In this document: piece after piece, positions 44,297 to 52,542 of the stretch | Layout: the number at the start of each line of letters is the position of its first letter | How positions within the stretch are numbered: position 1 is the stretch's first letter | NCBI GenBank assembly: GCA_958448165.1 | Contig: CAUDCW010000008.1 | Span: forward strand, 62,001-126,000 | From: an uncultured Oscillospiraceae bacterium | GTDB taxonomy: Bacteria; Bacillota; Clostridia; Oscillospirales; Acutalibacteraceae | Direction of reading: 5' to 3' | DNA: 64,000 nt | Program-made: the position numbers and the translations under genes | Notes under the pieces: model-generated | Told to the model about the DNA's origin: nothing | Database searches by the model: none | What the model saw: only the letters and a program-made list of their open reading frames with translations

Positions 44297-44656
44297 ATGA
44301 AAACCAACAGCTTATTAGAAAAGTCCTTGAAATTTGCAGCACGGAAAGTGAAACTGAATATGTACTTAACAAAAGAGAAAAAAGAATACGTTATTTCAAA
44401 GCAGATTATCAGAAGTGCAACATCTATTGGTGCGAATGCAAATGAAGCGATTTACGGGGTTAGCAAGGCAGAATTTATTAACAAGTTGCATATTCCTATA
44501 AAGGAAACAGCCGAAACAGAATATTGGTTGAAGTTGCTGATTTTATCTGAATATATTACGGAAAAAAGAAGGAAAATCTTTGGTGAACGATTGTCTTGCA
44601 AAAAAGAAAATATTAATACCATCACTCAACACAGCAAAAGAAAACAACTGATGTAA
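44297..44656 (+). CDS. Four-helix-bundle protein (23S rRNA intervening-sequence type)
   Basis: A ~119-residue helical protein with the family pattern YVISKQIIRSATSIGANANEAIYGVSKAEFINKLHIPIKETAETEYWLKLL. These proteins are often encoded inside 23S rRNA intervening sequences or near mobile DNA; function unknown. I chose ATG 44297 because the upstream extension is hydrophobic and non-family. Here it lies 160 bp after a tRNA, not in rRNA. The C-terminus is slightly irregular (NTITQHSKRKQLM). Confidence 0.82.
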   Translation: MKTNSLLEKSLKFAARKVKLNMYLTKEKKEYVISKQIIRSATSIGANANEAIYGVSKAEFINKLHIPIKETAETEYWLKLLILSEYITEKRRKIFGERLSCKKENINTITQHSKRKQLM

Positions 44657-44745
44657 GCTTAAGCCTATAAAATATTAAACTTCGCACAACCACTTCGAAA
44701 ATATCACTTCAAATATATATCAGCATCACTGAAGATCAAACAAAA

Positions 44746-44786
44746 AGCGGCTGAACCGGGACATAGTATCTCGGTTCAGCCGCTGA
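44746..44786. terminator. Bidirectional terminator
   Basis: AGCGGCTGAACCG (44746-44758) pairs perfectly with CGGTTCAGCCGCT (44772-44784), between convergent genes. Confidence 0.9.
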
Positions 44787-44800
44787 AGTTTATATTTTTC

Positions 44801-45313
44801 TCATATTGACTTGATAATTTTCTTGTATTTTCTGTCAGGCTCGTTCTTTTTGATAGCCATATTTGCTCCGATTAAATACAGAATTGGGAGGGTGAGTGAC
44901 ATTGCGGCATAAAATACAATCTGAAAAATAATCGTTTCGATATTATCATTCAGGGAAATGCCGTTGAATATGCCGGAAACATAACTTACCGCATTTAACA
45001 GCAGTATAACAATGCCGAGCTTGCGGCATTTTATCAGCTTGTTCTGCCAAATACCTCGCAAGGCGGCATAAAACGAAACGGTAGCTAAAGCAATTGAGAA
45101 TACTATATAAACGCCGAGAGCTGCGGCGCTTAAATCCTCGCCCAGGTTTACCTCGCCGTCTATAATGGCAAGAACAGTCAGCAGGGATAAGAATATTGCA
45201 GCCAAAACGGTGAGTATGCTGTCGATAAGCATTAAAATTCCTGTTACAAAAAGAAGTTTATTTTTCTTTTTGGGCATATTATTGGCATTAACGTCCGGTG
45301 CTTTGTTTGTCAT
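44801..45313 (-). CDS. Integral membrane protein, unknown function
   Basis: A 170-residue protein with about four hydrophobic segments (~20-45, 58-82, 95-112, 125-150) and basic ends (MPKKKNK near the N-terminus, DRKYKKI at the C-terminus). I do not recognise the family. Single gene ending at a strong terminator. Confidence 0.65.
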   Translation of the reverse strand: MTNKAPDVNANNMPKKKNKLLFVTGILMLIDSILTVLAAIFLSLLTVLAIIDGEVNLGEDLSAAALGVYIVFSIALATVSFYAALRGIWQNKLIKCRKLGIVILLLNAVSYVSGIFNGISLNDNIETIIFQIVFYAAMSLTLPILYLIGANMAIKKNEPDRKYKKIIKSI

Positions 45314-45417
45314 AACACAGACACTTCCCTTAGTTTATTTGTTATATCCCGGGCGGTTAAAATGTTAAGGAACGCCCTGAATCAATCCTATCATATAAAT
45401 TATTATCCGTCAAGAAA

Positions 45418-45951
45418 TCAAAGCGGAATTGTCATTGTGTTGAAGATAATAACCGATAAACTGCCGCAGGCAAAGCCCAGCAGAAGACCGGCAACAACAT
45501 CGGTGAGATAATGAACACGCAAATACATTCTTGACAGCGCAATCATAGCCGCAATGAAGAATACCGGAATCGACAGCGGCCAACAGCGGAAAAGCGTTAC
45601 CGCAAATACCGCAAAGGAGGACGTTGTGTGACCCGACGGAAACGAATAATACTTCGGCCGTTTGATAACAAGCTGGTCGTCCTCAAGCTTGTGGCAGGGT
45701 CGGGTTCTGGCAACAATATGCTTGATTATTATTTCTCCGGCAAGATGGGCAATTGCAAGCCCGACAATTACATTAGCGCCGAAAAATCGCCACGGCGCAT
45801 AGATAATCAACGGAATACACATTGCAAACCAGACAAGCCCCTTGTCACCGATTTTTGAGAAGAACTTCATAATTCTGTTTCTTCGCGGTGTGTGGAACTT
45901 GCCCATCCAGCTCAGGACTATATCATCAAAGAACTGAACACGCTCTATCAT
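45418..45951 (-). CDS. PAP2-family phosphatase (undecaprenyl-diphosphate phosphatase-like)
   Basis: A ~177-residue membrane phosphatase with all three PAP2 motifs: KHIVARTRP, PSGH (SFPSGHTTSS) and SRMYLRVHYLTD. It may recycle lipid carriers or act on phosphatidate or PGP; pgsA is 33 kb away, so context does not decide. ATG 45951 is chosen because AGGGGT is 6 nt upstream; an upstream extension adds non-family residues. It is 67 bp after spoVAD. Confidence 0.88.
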   Translation of the reverse strand: MIERVQFFDDIVLSWMGKFHTPRRNRIMKFFSKIGDKGLVWFAMCIPLIIYAPWRFFGANVIVGLAIAHLAGEIIIKHIVARTRPCHKLEDDQLVIKRPKYYSFPSGHTTSSFAVFAVTLFRCWPLSIPVFFIAAMIALSRMYLRVHYLTDVVAGLLLGFACGSLSVIIFNTMTIPL

Positions 45952-46018
45952 AAAACTACCCCTATACATTGAGTGTAGCTTTATTATATCACAGTAATAT
46001 GCGTTTGTCACCGAATTT

Positions 46019-47032
46019 TTAATTCATTTTGATATTAACAATGTGAGAAATTCCGGGGATGCTTTCGCCCTGCTGTGACGACGTAGGCGACATCAACGCT
46101 CCTGTTGCGGCAAGAATGACATTTTTCAGTTTGCCGTTCTCTATTGAATTCAAAATACACGAGCAGAAAACGGAAGCCGCACAGCCGCAGCCGCTGCCGC
46201 CTGCGTGAACATCCTGTCCCTCTCGGTCAAAAATCAACAAGCCGCAGTCGTTGTGGTTTGCCGAAATATCAAGACCGTCATTTAGCATAAGCTCGCATAG
46301 CAGGCTTGAGCCGACTTCTCCAAGATCGCCGGTTAAAATCAAATCGTAGTCCGACGGCTTTGTTTCGGTGTCGAGGAGAAATTCCGATATGCTCTTTGCC
46401 GCAGCAGGCGCCATTGCAGCTCCCATATTGTTTGCGTCCTTAATGCCTAAATCAACCATCGTTCCTATGTGAATTGCGTTTACATAGGGCTTTCCGGGTG
46501 CGTTTTTGCCGACTATTGCGCAGCCTCCGCCTGTAACTGTGCGCTGTGCGGTCGGTGTGCGCTGTCCGCCGTATTCAAGAGGAAAGCGGAACTGCCGCTC
46601 TGCCGAGCAGAAATGCGATGCTGTTACAGCCGCCGCAATATCTGCTATGCCGCAGTTTACAAAAAGCGAGCTTAAAAGCAGTGTCTGTGCCATTGTTGAG
46701 CAAGCACCGTACTGCCCGAGGTACGGCACGTTGAATTCAAGCAAGCCGAAGCTTGACGATATGCACTGGTTTAGAAGATCGCCCGAGAACATAACGTCGA
46801 TGTCCTGTGGGTGAAGTTGTCCTCTTTCAAGCGCTTCTAAAAATGCCTGCTGCTGAAAATAGCTCTCCGACTTTTCCCAAGTTTCCTGTCCTGCGGTTGA
46901 ATCGTAATATATCTTGTCAAAAAAATCCTTCAGCGGACCCTCGCCCTCAGTCTTGCCGACAACAGAGCCTCGGCTGATTATCGACGGGCGGTTGTTGAGC
47001 GTAAAGGTGCTTCTTCCGTGTCTGCTTACCAT
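46019..47032 (-). CDS. spoVAD: Stage V sporulation protein AD
   Basis: SpoVAD is a thiolase-fold protein required for dipicolinic acid uptake into the forespore. 337 residues with ISRGSVVGKTEGEGPL at the start, LQPQDID-like HPQDIDVMFSGDLLNQ, YGACSTMAQTL, and the C-terminal GEGSGCGCAAS-type motif (HAGGSGCGCAASVF). No spoVAC or spoVAE is beside it. It supports a spore-forming lineage. Confidence 0.93.
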   Translation of the reverse strand: MVSRHGRSTFTLNNRPSIISRGSVVGKTEGEGPLKDFFDKIYYDSTAGQETWEKSESYFQQQAFLEALERGQLHPQDIDVMFSGDLLNQCISSSFGLLEFNVPYLGQYGACSTMAQTLLLSSLFVNCGIADIAAAVTASHFCSAERQFRFPLEYGGQRTPTAQRTVTGGGCAIVGKNAPGKPYVNAIHIGTMVDLGIKDANNMGAAMAPAAAKSISEFLLDTETKPSDYDLILTGDLGEVGSSLLCELMLNDGLDISANHNDCGLLIFDREGQDVHAGGSGCGCAASVFCSCILNSIENGKLKNVILAATGALMSPTSSQQGESIPGISHIVNIKMN

Positions 47033-47266
47033 ATTATCACCTTTTGAGTTTGGAGTTTTGAGTTTTGAGTTTTGAGAGTGAAGAGTGGAGAGAATGTTGT
47101 CGCCGCTTTGCGGCTCCTGAAATTAAAAACTCGTTTCGGGTTTTCTTGCTTAAGTTGATGACATTACCCCCAAGGGGAAGCCTGAACTCGTTTCTAATTT
47201 CTCAAAACTCAAAACTGTTTAATTTATATTTTCCCCCTTGCCTGTGATAATATTCACAAAATATGT

Positions 47267-47295
47267 TTGACACTATATATCCGTTGTGATACGAT
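47267..47295 (+). promoter_or_regulatory. Promoter of the RNHCP gene
   Basis: TTGACA (47267-47272), 17 nt, TACGAT (47290-47295). Confidence 0.75.
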
Positions 47296-47317
47296 GGAAA
47301 AAATAGAGGAAAGGAGA

Positions 47318-47359
47318 ATGTGTTTGAAGACTATGAAATTTATGGTGATTGTTTTCTGA
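47318..47359 (+). CDS. Leader ORF, 13 residues (MCLKTMKFMVIVF)
   Basis: It has a strong ribosome binding site (GAAAGGAGA, 47309-47317, ending directly before or within a few nt of ATG 47318, so initiation spacing is short) and ends two bases before a GC-rich hairpin. A short, hydrophobic reading frame between promoter and gene suggests an attenuation leader; an alternative start is the in-frame ATG at 47333. Confidence 0.45.
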   Translation: MCLKTMKFMVIVF

Positions 47360-47360
47360 C

Positions 47361-47405
47361 CGGGAGGTTTGCAAAACTAATCACGGCAATCCTCCCGTGT
47401 TTTGA
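47361..47405 (+). promoter_or_regulatory. Hairpin between leader ORF and RNHCP gene (possible attenuator)
   Basis: CGGGAGG (47361-47367) pairs with CCTCCCG (47391-47397), followed by tgttttg. The T-run is short, so it may be a weak terminator or a structural element. Confidence 0.5.
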
Positions 47406-47428
47406 AAACACTCAGGAGGAATTAATTA

Positions 47429-47866
47429 ATGAACAGAGATAATAAAAGAAAGAAATTTGAAAAGGGATATTACAAAAATCATCCTTGTAACGACAGCTTC
47501 ACCTGCAAGGTTTGCTCACGCCTTGTAACGAGCGACGGAGCAGGCAGCGACCACAGAAACCATTGCCCGAACTGCCTTTCAAGCCTGCATCTTGACATTG
47601 AGCCGGGCGATCGTGCCGCAGACTGTGGCGGAATTATGGACGCCGTAGGAGTATGGGTGAGAAAAAACGGCGAATGGGCGATTATCCACCGCTGCCGCCG
47701 CTGCGGTCAGCTCAGCTCAAACCGTGTTGCGGCTGACGATAACCCGATGAAGCTGATGTCGATAGCCCTGAGGCCGCTGTGTTCTCCGCCTTTCCCGATT
47801 GAAAGGATAGAGGAGATGACAAAGCTTATGGGCGGCGACGGAGAGCTATACCCCAAAATTAAGTAA
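47429..47866 (+). CDS. RNHCP domain-containing protein
   Basis: 145 residues with paired-cysteine zinc-binding motifs: FTCKVC (26-29), the name-giving RNHCPNC (43-49) and RCRRCGQL. The domain is probably RNA-binding or regulatory, but no function is established. It has a long leader with a small ORF and hairpin, and CAGGAGGAA 10 nt before the ATG. Confidence 0.88.
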   Translation: MNRDNKRKKFEKGYYKNHPCNDSFTCKVCSRLVTSDGAGSDHRNHCPNCLSSLHLDIEPGDRAADCGGIMDAVGVWVRKNGEWAIIHRCRRCGQLSSNRVAADDNPMKLMSIALRPLCSPPFPIERIEEMTKLMGGDGELYPKIK

Positions 47867-47909
47867 ACCCGAAATAATAAAAATAAGTTAAATAAGTTAA
47901 AAGGGAATA

Positions 47910-48089
47910 CTATGGAAACACTGAATAAATCACGCTTAAAAGCTGTTTGTACATCTTGCTTGCATCTTTTCCGTCAGCCTGACCAAAAAATCCTCGTAAT
48001 GCGACAGCATTACTGCGGTTTATTTGTCCAACCTGACGCAAAATCTGACGGCGCAATATGCACAAACGATTTAATCGGTGTTTCCATAG
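47910..48089 (+). mobile_element. ~176-bp inverted-repeat (MITE-like) element, copy 2
   Basis: Ends are CTATGGAAACAC (47910-47921) and GTGTTTCCATAG (48078-48089), perfectly inverted over 12 bp. The body can fold back through CCGTCAG/CTGACGG and GTAATGC-GACA-GCATTAC. Nearly the same as 42520-42692. No transposase. Confidence 0.82.
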
Positions 48090-48115
48090 AAACAGCCGAA
48101 AGCATATGATATAAT
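48087..48115 (+). promoter_or_regulatory. Promoter at the end of copy 2
   Basis: TAGAAA (48087-48092), 17 nt, TATAAT (48110-48115) with an upstream TG (TGA-TATAAT). The -35 box abuts the inverted-repeat end. Confidence 0.55.
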
Positions 48116-48121
48116 AGGCTT

Positions 48122-48195
48122 AGGCAAAATGATACAAGATTCCACTGGGATCACAACAAACCCCCGAAGAGGTGCGATCTCTTCGGGGGTTTTGT
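48122..48195 (+). ncRNA. Candidate small RNA
   Basis: The promoter above is followed only ~45 nt later by a very strong hairpin with T-run (48155-48195) and no ORF, so a ~74-nt transcript is predicted. It could equally be just a terminator for converging genes. Confidence 0.35.
48155..48195. terminator. Strong bidirectional hairpin terminator
   Basis: ACAAACCCCCGAAGAG pairs with CTCTTCGGGGGTTTTGT around a 7-nt loop. Confidence 0.88.
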
Positions 48196-48212
48196 GCGCT
48201 GTTTATGATTTT

Positions 48213-48244
48213 AAACCCGTCTGTTCGGCTGAGCAGACGGGTCT
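48213..48244 (-). terminator. Terminator of valS
   Basis: ACCCGTCTG (48215-48223) pairs with CAGACGGGT (48234-48242); on the minus strand followed by TTTAAAAT. Confidence 0.7.
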
Positions 48245-48251
48245 GTTTATT

Positions 48252-50873
48252 TTATTTCAAAGCGGCGATTGCTGCTTCAATCATTGCAATCTTTTCACGC
48301 TCTCTTGCCGCCTGGCCCTTTACTTTTTCTATTACAGCTTCGGGTGCCTTTGCAACAAAGCCCTGATTGTTGAGCTTGCCCTCGGACTGAGCAAGCATTT
48401 TCTTTGTTGCCGCAAGCTCCTTGTTAAGTCTTGCAAGCTCGGCTTCCTTGTCAACAAGCTCCTCCATAGGAATATAGATTTTAGCGTCGGCAGTTACGAT
48501 TGTTACTGCGCCGTCAATGTCAAACGCAGTGCCGATTTCAACCTCGCTTGCGGAGGCAAGCTTTATGATAAACGCTTCGCCGTTTCTGAACACAGACTGC
48601 TTTTCGGTTGCGATGTAAACCTTAGCCTTGCGTGACGGCGGAACATTCATCTCGCTTCTTCTTGTGCGTATTCCTCTGATAGCCTCCATTACGGTTTCCA
48701 TCTGTGCGCTTGCCTCAGTAAAGCAGAGGCTCTCGTCAAATACCGGATACTGCTCAAGCATAATTGTCTTGGCTGTGTCAGAATGGGGCAGAGTCTGCCA
48801 GATTTCCTCGGTGATGTACGGCATAAACGGGTGCAGAAGCTTCAGCGCTTTGTCTAGAACCCAAACGAGTACCTGTCTTGCGTTCTGTGCAGAATCGCCC
48901 TGCAGGCGAGCCTTTGCAAGCTCAATATACCAGTCGCAGTAGCAGTCCCAGATGAAATCGTAAACCTTCTGAACGGCGATGCCAAGCTCAAAGTTCTTGA
49001 TGTTTTCGTTGACTTCCTTGGCGGTGTTGTTCAGAGTGTTGATAATCCACTTGTCCTCGGCTTCGAGCTTTTCGGGCAGTTCGCTTTTAACGTCGTAATC
49101 GTCTATGTTCATATGAACAAAGCGGGAGGCGTTCCACAGCTTGTTTGCAAAGTTGCGGCAGGCTTCAACCTTTTTGTCGCTGAAACGCATATCGTTTCCG
49201 GGTGAGTTGCCTGTTGCGAGCATAAGCCTGAGTGCGTCTGCACCGTATTCGTCGATTATCTTCAGCGGGTCAATGCCGTTGCCGAGCGATTTTGACATTT
49301 TTCTGCCCTGCTCGTCACGAACAAGACCGTGAATCAATACGGTGTCAAACGGAGCCTTGCCTGTCTGCTCAATGCCCGAGAACATCATTCTCATAACCCA
49401 GAACGGGATAATGTCGTAGCCTGTAACAAGGGTGTTTGTCGGGTAATAGTGCGAAAGCTCCTCGGTGCTTTCAGGCCAGCCGAGCGTTGAGAACGGCCAG
49501 AGAGCCGAGCTGAACCAGGTGTCGAGGGTGTCGGGGTCCTGCTTGATATTTTTGCTGTGGCACTTGCAGCATTCTGTCGGTGTTTCCTTTGAAACGGTGA
49601 TTTCGCCGCAGTCGGCGCAGTACCACGCAGGAATCCTGTGACCCCACCAGAGCTGTCTTGAAATGCACCAGTCACGGATATTGTTCAGCCAGTGGAAATA
49701 AACCTTTTCAAAGCGCTGCGGAACGAACTTTGTTTCTCCGCTTTCAACCGCCTTGATAGCCGGTCCTGCAAGCGGCTTCATCTTAACAAACCACTGCTTT
49801 GATACTCTCGGCTCAACTGTTGTGCCGCAGCGGTAGCAAGTGCCGACGTTGTGGCTGTAATCCTCAATTTTTACAAGTGCGCCCTCAGCCTTTAAGTCCT
49901 CGACAATAGCCTTGCGCGCTTCATATCTGTCCATACCGGCGTATTTCGGGTAATCGTCGGTGATTTTTGCGTCCGGCGTCATAACGGTGATAACCTCAAG
50001 GTTGTGGCGCAAGCCTACCTCAAAATCGTTGGGGTCGTGCGCAGGAGTGATTTTAACAACGCCTGTTCCGAAGTCAGGCTCAACGTATGAGTCGGCAACA
50101 ATCGGAATTTCACGTCCGACAATCGGCAGAATAACTGTCTTGCCCACCATATCCTTATATCTCTCGTCGTCCGGGTGAACCGCCACGGCTGTATCGCCAA
50201 GCAGTGTTTCGGGTCTTGTTGTAGCAAGATAGATGTATCCGCTGCCGTCTGTCAACTTATAGCGCAGATGCCAGAAGTGACCTGCCTGCTCCTCGTATTC
50301 AACCTCGGCGTCAGAGATTGACGTCAGGCAGTGCGGACACCAGTTTATCATTCTCTCTCCACGGTAGATAAGTCCCTTTTCATATAATGAAACGAAAACC
50401 TCTTTAACGGCTTCCGAACAGCCCTCGTCCATTGTAAAGCGTTCTCTGTCCCAGTCGCAGGAGCTGCCGAGCTTTTTAAGCTGCTCGGTAATTCTGCCGC
50501 CGTACTGCTCTTTCCATGCCCACGCACGCTCCAAAAAACCGTCACGTCCGAGGTCGTCCTTTGTGAGTCCCTCTTTTTTCATAGCCTCTACAATTTTAGC
50601 CTCGGTTGCAATAGAGGCATGGTCCGTGCCGGGAACCCACAGTGTGTCGTAGCCGGACATTCTGTGATAGCGGATTAAAATATCCTGCAGAGTGTTGTCA
50701 AGCGCATGTCCCATATGAAGCTGACCGGTGATATTCGGCGGCGGCATCACAATTGTATAAGGCTTTTTATCCTTATCAAGCTTTGCGTGAAAAAACTTTC
50801 CGTCAAGCCAGAAGTCATATATTTTGTCCTCAACCTCTTTCGGGTTGTACGCCTTTGCAAGTTCTTTTGCCAT
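48252..50873 (-). CDS. valS: Valyl-tRNA synthetase
   Basis: Class I synthetase for tRNA-Val. 873 residues with HIGH-type HMGH (PPNITGQLHMGHALDNT), KMSKS (GRKMSKSLGNGIDP), the editing domain, the anticodon-binding domain and a C-terminal coiled coil (~810-873, rich in K/E/A). No T-box leader is present upstream. Confidence 0.97.
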   Translation of the reverse strand: MAKELAKAYNPKEVEDKIYDFWLDGKFFHAKLDKDKKPYTIVMPPPNITGQLHMGHALDNTLQDILIRYHRMSGYDTLWVPGTDHASIATEAKIVEAMKKEGLTKDDLGRDGFLERAWAWKEQYGGRITEQLKKLGSSCDWDRERFTMDEGCSEAVKEVFVSLYEKGLIYRGERMINWCPHCLTSISDAEVEYEEQAGHFWHLRYKLTDGSGYIYLATTRPETLLGDTAVAVHPDDERYKDMVGKTVILPIVGREIPIVADSYVEPDFGTGVVKITPAHDPNDFEVGLRHNLEVITVMTPDAKITDDYPKYAGMDRYEARKAIVEDLKAEGALVKIEDYSHNVGTCYRCGTTVEPRVSKQWFVKMKPLAGPAIKAVESGETKFVPQRFEKVYFHWLNNIRDWCISRQLWWGHRIPAWYCADCGEITVSKETPTECCKCHSKNIKQDPDTLDTWFSSALWPFSTLGWPESTEELSHYYPTNTLVTGYDIIPFWVMRMMFSGIEQTGKAPFDTVLIHGLVRDEQGRKMSKSLGNGIDPLKIIDEYGADALRLMLATGNSPGNDMRFSDKKVEACRNFANKLWNASRFVHMNIDDYDVKSELPEKLEAEDKWIINTLNNTAKEVNENIKNFELGIAVQKVYDFIWDCYCDWYIELAKARLQGDSAQNARQVLVWVLDKALKLLHPFMPYITEEIWQTLPHSDTAKTIMLEQYPVFDESLCFTEASAQMETVMEAIRGIRTRRSEMNVPPSRKAKVYIATEKQSVFRNGEAFIIKLASASEVEIGTAFDIDGAVTIVTADAKIYIPMEELVDKEAELARLNKELAATKKMLAQSEGKLNNQGFVAKAPEAVIEKVKGQAAREREKIAMIEAAIAALK

Positions 50874-50928
50874 TGTATGTCTTCCTTTCCTCGGTGAAGT
50901 GGATTTATTGCAAATTAAGTCAATTTAT

Positions 50929-50957
50929 ATTATCACATTTAAGCGCTGTTTTGTCAA
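50929..50957 (-). promoter_or_regulatory. Promoter of valS
   Basis: On the minus strand TTGACA (50957-50952), 17 nt, GATAAT (50934-50929), ~50 nt before the start codon. Confidence 0.8.
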
Positions 50958-51023
50958 TGCCGACGGGGAAATCTTGAACTTAATTCTTTTGAGGAAAAAT
51001 TTTAATTATTACCAAAATATATG

Positions 51024-51052
51024 TTGAGTTAATAATGATTTTGTGATATAAT
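51024..51052 (+). promoter_or_regulatory. Promoter of the DHHW-type gene
   Basis: TTGAGT (51024-51029), 17 nt, TATAAT (51047-51052); leader ~130 nt. Confidence 0.75.
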
Positions 51053-51189
51053 TCAATGTAACAATTTGCGTATTTCGACAGTAATTCTCAGAATACAACA
51101 GATTATACTGATATTATCCGAATATCGTGACGGTTTGTTCGTCGTATTGATAAGCTTGATATTGGTAAACAGCAAAGGAATTGATATAA

Positions 51190-52476
51190 ATGGCAGGTAA
51201 CGGATCACCAAGGAAAAGAAGTGACAACGAGCCGGCAGACGGCAGACGCTCCAAACCGGAGGGAAGAGCGCCAAGATACAGAACAGGCAGCCAGCCGCCG
51301 TATCAGAGTACCCGAGGCAGGCGTGAATATTACCGCAAAAAAGAAGCGATGAGAAAGAAAAGGGCAAAAAAGCGTGCGGCGGTTATCTGCACGGTGCTTG
51401 CTGTTCTTGCAACAATTGCAATAGTAGCAGTTTTTATTTTCAGGGGCTGCAGTGCACAAAACAGCGGCGGCGAAAAGACAGAAACAATCGCAGAAACTCA
51501 GGCGGTAACACTTGCTCCCTATACTCCCGTCACAAAGGAGCTTCCGACGCTTGATGACGACGGCTCTGACGGCTACACCGACGGAGGTCTGTATATATGG
51601 AGGTCGGCAGGCTACGACATCTTCAAGGGCGATGAAAAGACGGCTCTAATATATACAAATGCTATAGCAGATTTCAAGAAAGCTCTGGGTGATGACGTAA
51701 AGGTTTACAATATGGTTGTGCCAAACCACACGGCATACGGCTTGCCCGACAGAATTTTATCAGAGCTTGACACAAATGCACAGCGTGACAACATAACGGT
51801 AATCTACAGCAACTACGGCGAGCAGGTTATACCTGTTGACATTTATAACGAGCTTGGCGAAAAGCGCAGTGACTATATCTTCTACAACACAGACAACCGC
51901 TGGACAAGTCTTGGGGCATATCAGGCATATACAGCCTTTGCAAAGATCGCCGGGTTTGAGGCGCTTGACCTTGCCTCGCTTAAAAAACACACAATAAAGG
52001 ATTATACAGGCTCTTATGTAGCCTCGACAGATAACGATGACCTTAAGGCAAATCCCGATACCATAAGCTATTATGATATTCCGGGTAAATACACCTGTTC
52101 GGTTATCAAGAGAAACTCCGACGGAACAATTTCGCAGGAGGTCGAAGCCGCCGAAATGTATAAGACCGAGTTTGAGGACGGCGAGGATAAGTCAGACGTA
52201 TTTATCCACGGCGATAATCCGCTGTTTGTTATTGACAACGGGGATAAAAGCGACGGCAGCAAGCTGCTTGTTGTCAAGGACACGTTCGGCAGTGCAATTG
52301 TGCCGTTTCTGGCGTCAAATTATGACGAGGTGCACGTTATAGACTTCAGATATTACAGCGGAAGCATAAAGGACTACTGCAATAAAAAGGGAATTAAAAA
52401 CGTACTGTTCTTAAATGGTATAATGTCGGCAAACAGTGCGGCACAGGTCAATAAAATGAAAGAGCTTTTCAATTGA
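51190..52476 (+). CDS. DHHW/AlgX-like (SGNH-fold) membrane-anchored protein
   Basis: 428 residues. The first ~62 residues are very basic and Gly/Arg/Lys-rich, then one membrane helix (~63-85), then an extracytoplasmic domain resembling the DHHW family of alginate O-acetylation-like proteins: the diagnostic DHHW box is TDNRW (234-238) followed by TSLGAYQAY, and LLVVKDTFGSAIVPFL matches the second block (DSF-type). The usual DHHW histidines are replaced by Asn/Arg, so activity is uncertain. The partner MBOAT acyltransferase is not nearby. Confidence 0.78.
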   Translation: MAGNGSPRKRSDNEPADGRRSKPEGRAPRYRTGSQPPYQSTRGRREYYRKKEAMRKKRAKKRAAVICTVLAVLATIAIVAVFIFRGCSAQNSGGEKTETIAETQAVTLAPYTPVTKELPTLDDDGSDGYTDGGLYIWRSAGYDIFKGDEKTALIYTNAIADFKKALGDDVKVYNMVVPNHTAYGLPDRILSELDTNAQRDNITVIYSNYGEQVIPVDIYNELGEKRSDYIFYNTDNRWTSLGAYQAYTAFAKIAGFEALDLASLKKHTIKDYTGSYVASTDNDDLKANPDTISYYDIPGKYTCSVIKRNSDGTISQEVEAAEMYKTEFEDGEDKSDVFIHGDNPLFVIDNGDKSDGSKLLVVKDTFGSAIVPFLASNYDEVHVIDFRYYSGSIKDYCNKKGIKNVLFLNGIMSANSAAQVNKMKELFN

Positions 52477-52542
52477 AATAAAAGCCTGAATAATTATATA
52501 TAAATAGGTTACGGAAAAAGACTTAAAAAGGGAGGTGTTTGA

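Larger units (their letters stand above)
47033..47428. other. 396-bp intergenic region: dispersed repeat then RNHCP leader
   Basis: Bases 47045-47217 are a repeat with inverted ends (gagttttgagttttgag and ctcaaaactcaaaac), containing a GCCGC-TTT-GCGGC hairpin (~47102), ttaagttgatgacatt and GGGGAAGCCTGAAC modules shared with 27183-27258. Then come a promoter, a short leader ORF and a hairpin before the RNHCP gene. Confidence 0.7.

Noticed and set aside
47912..48109. 65-codon reading frame inside the inverted-repeat element
   Set aside because: Spans both element ends and is broken in the other copy at 42520; not a conserved protein.
50874..51060. T-box leader before valS
   Set aside because: The leader is ~45 nt and lacks the T-box sequence, specifier loop and terminator/antiterminator.
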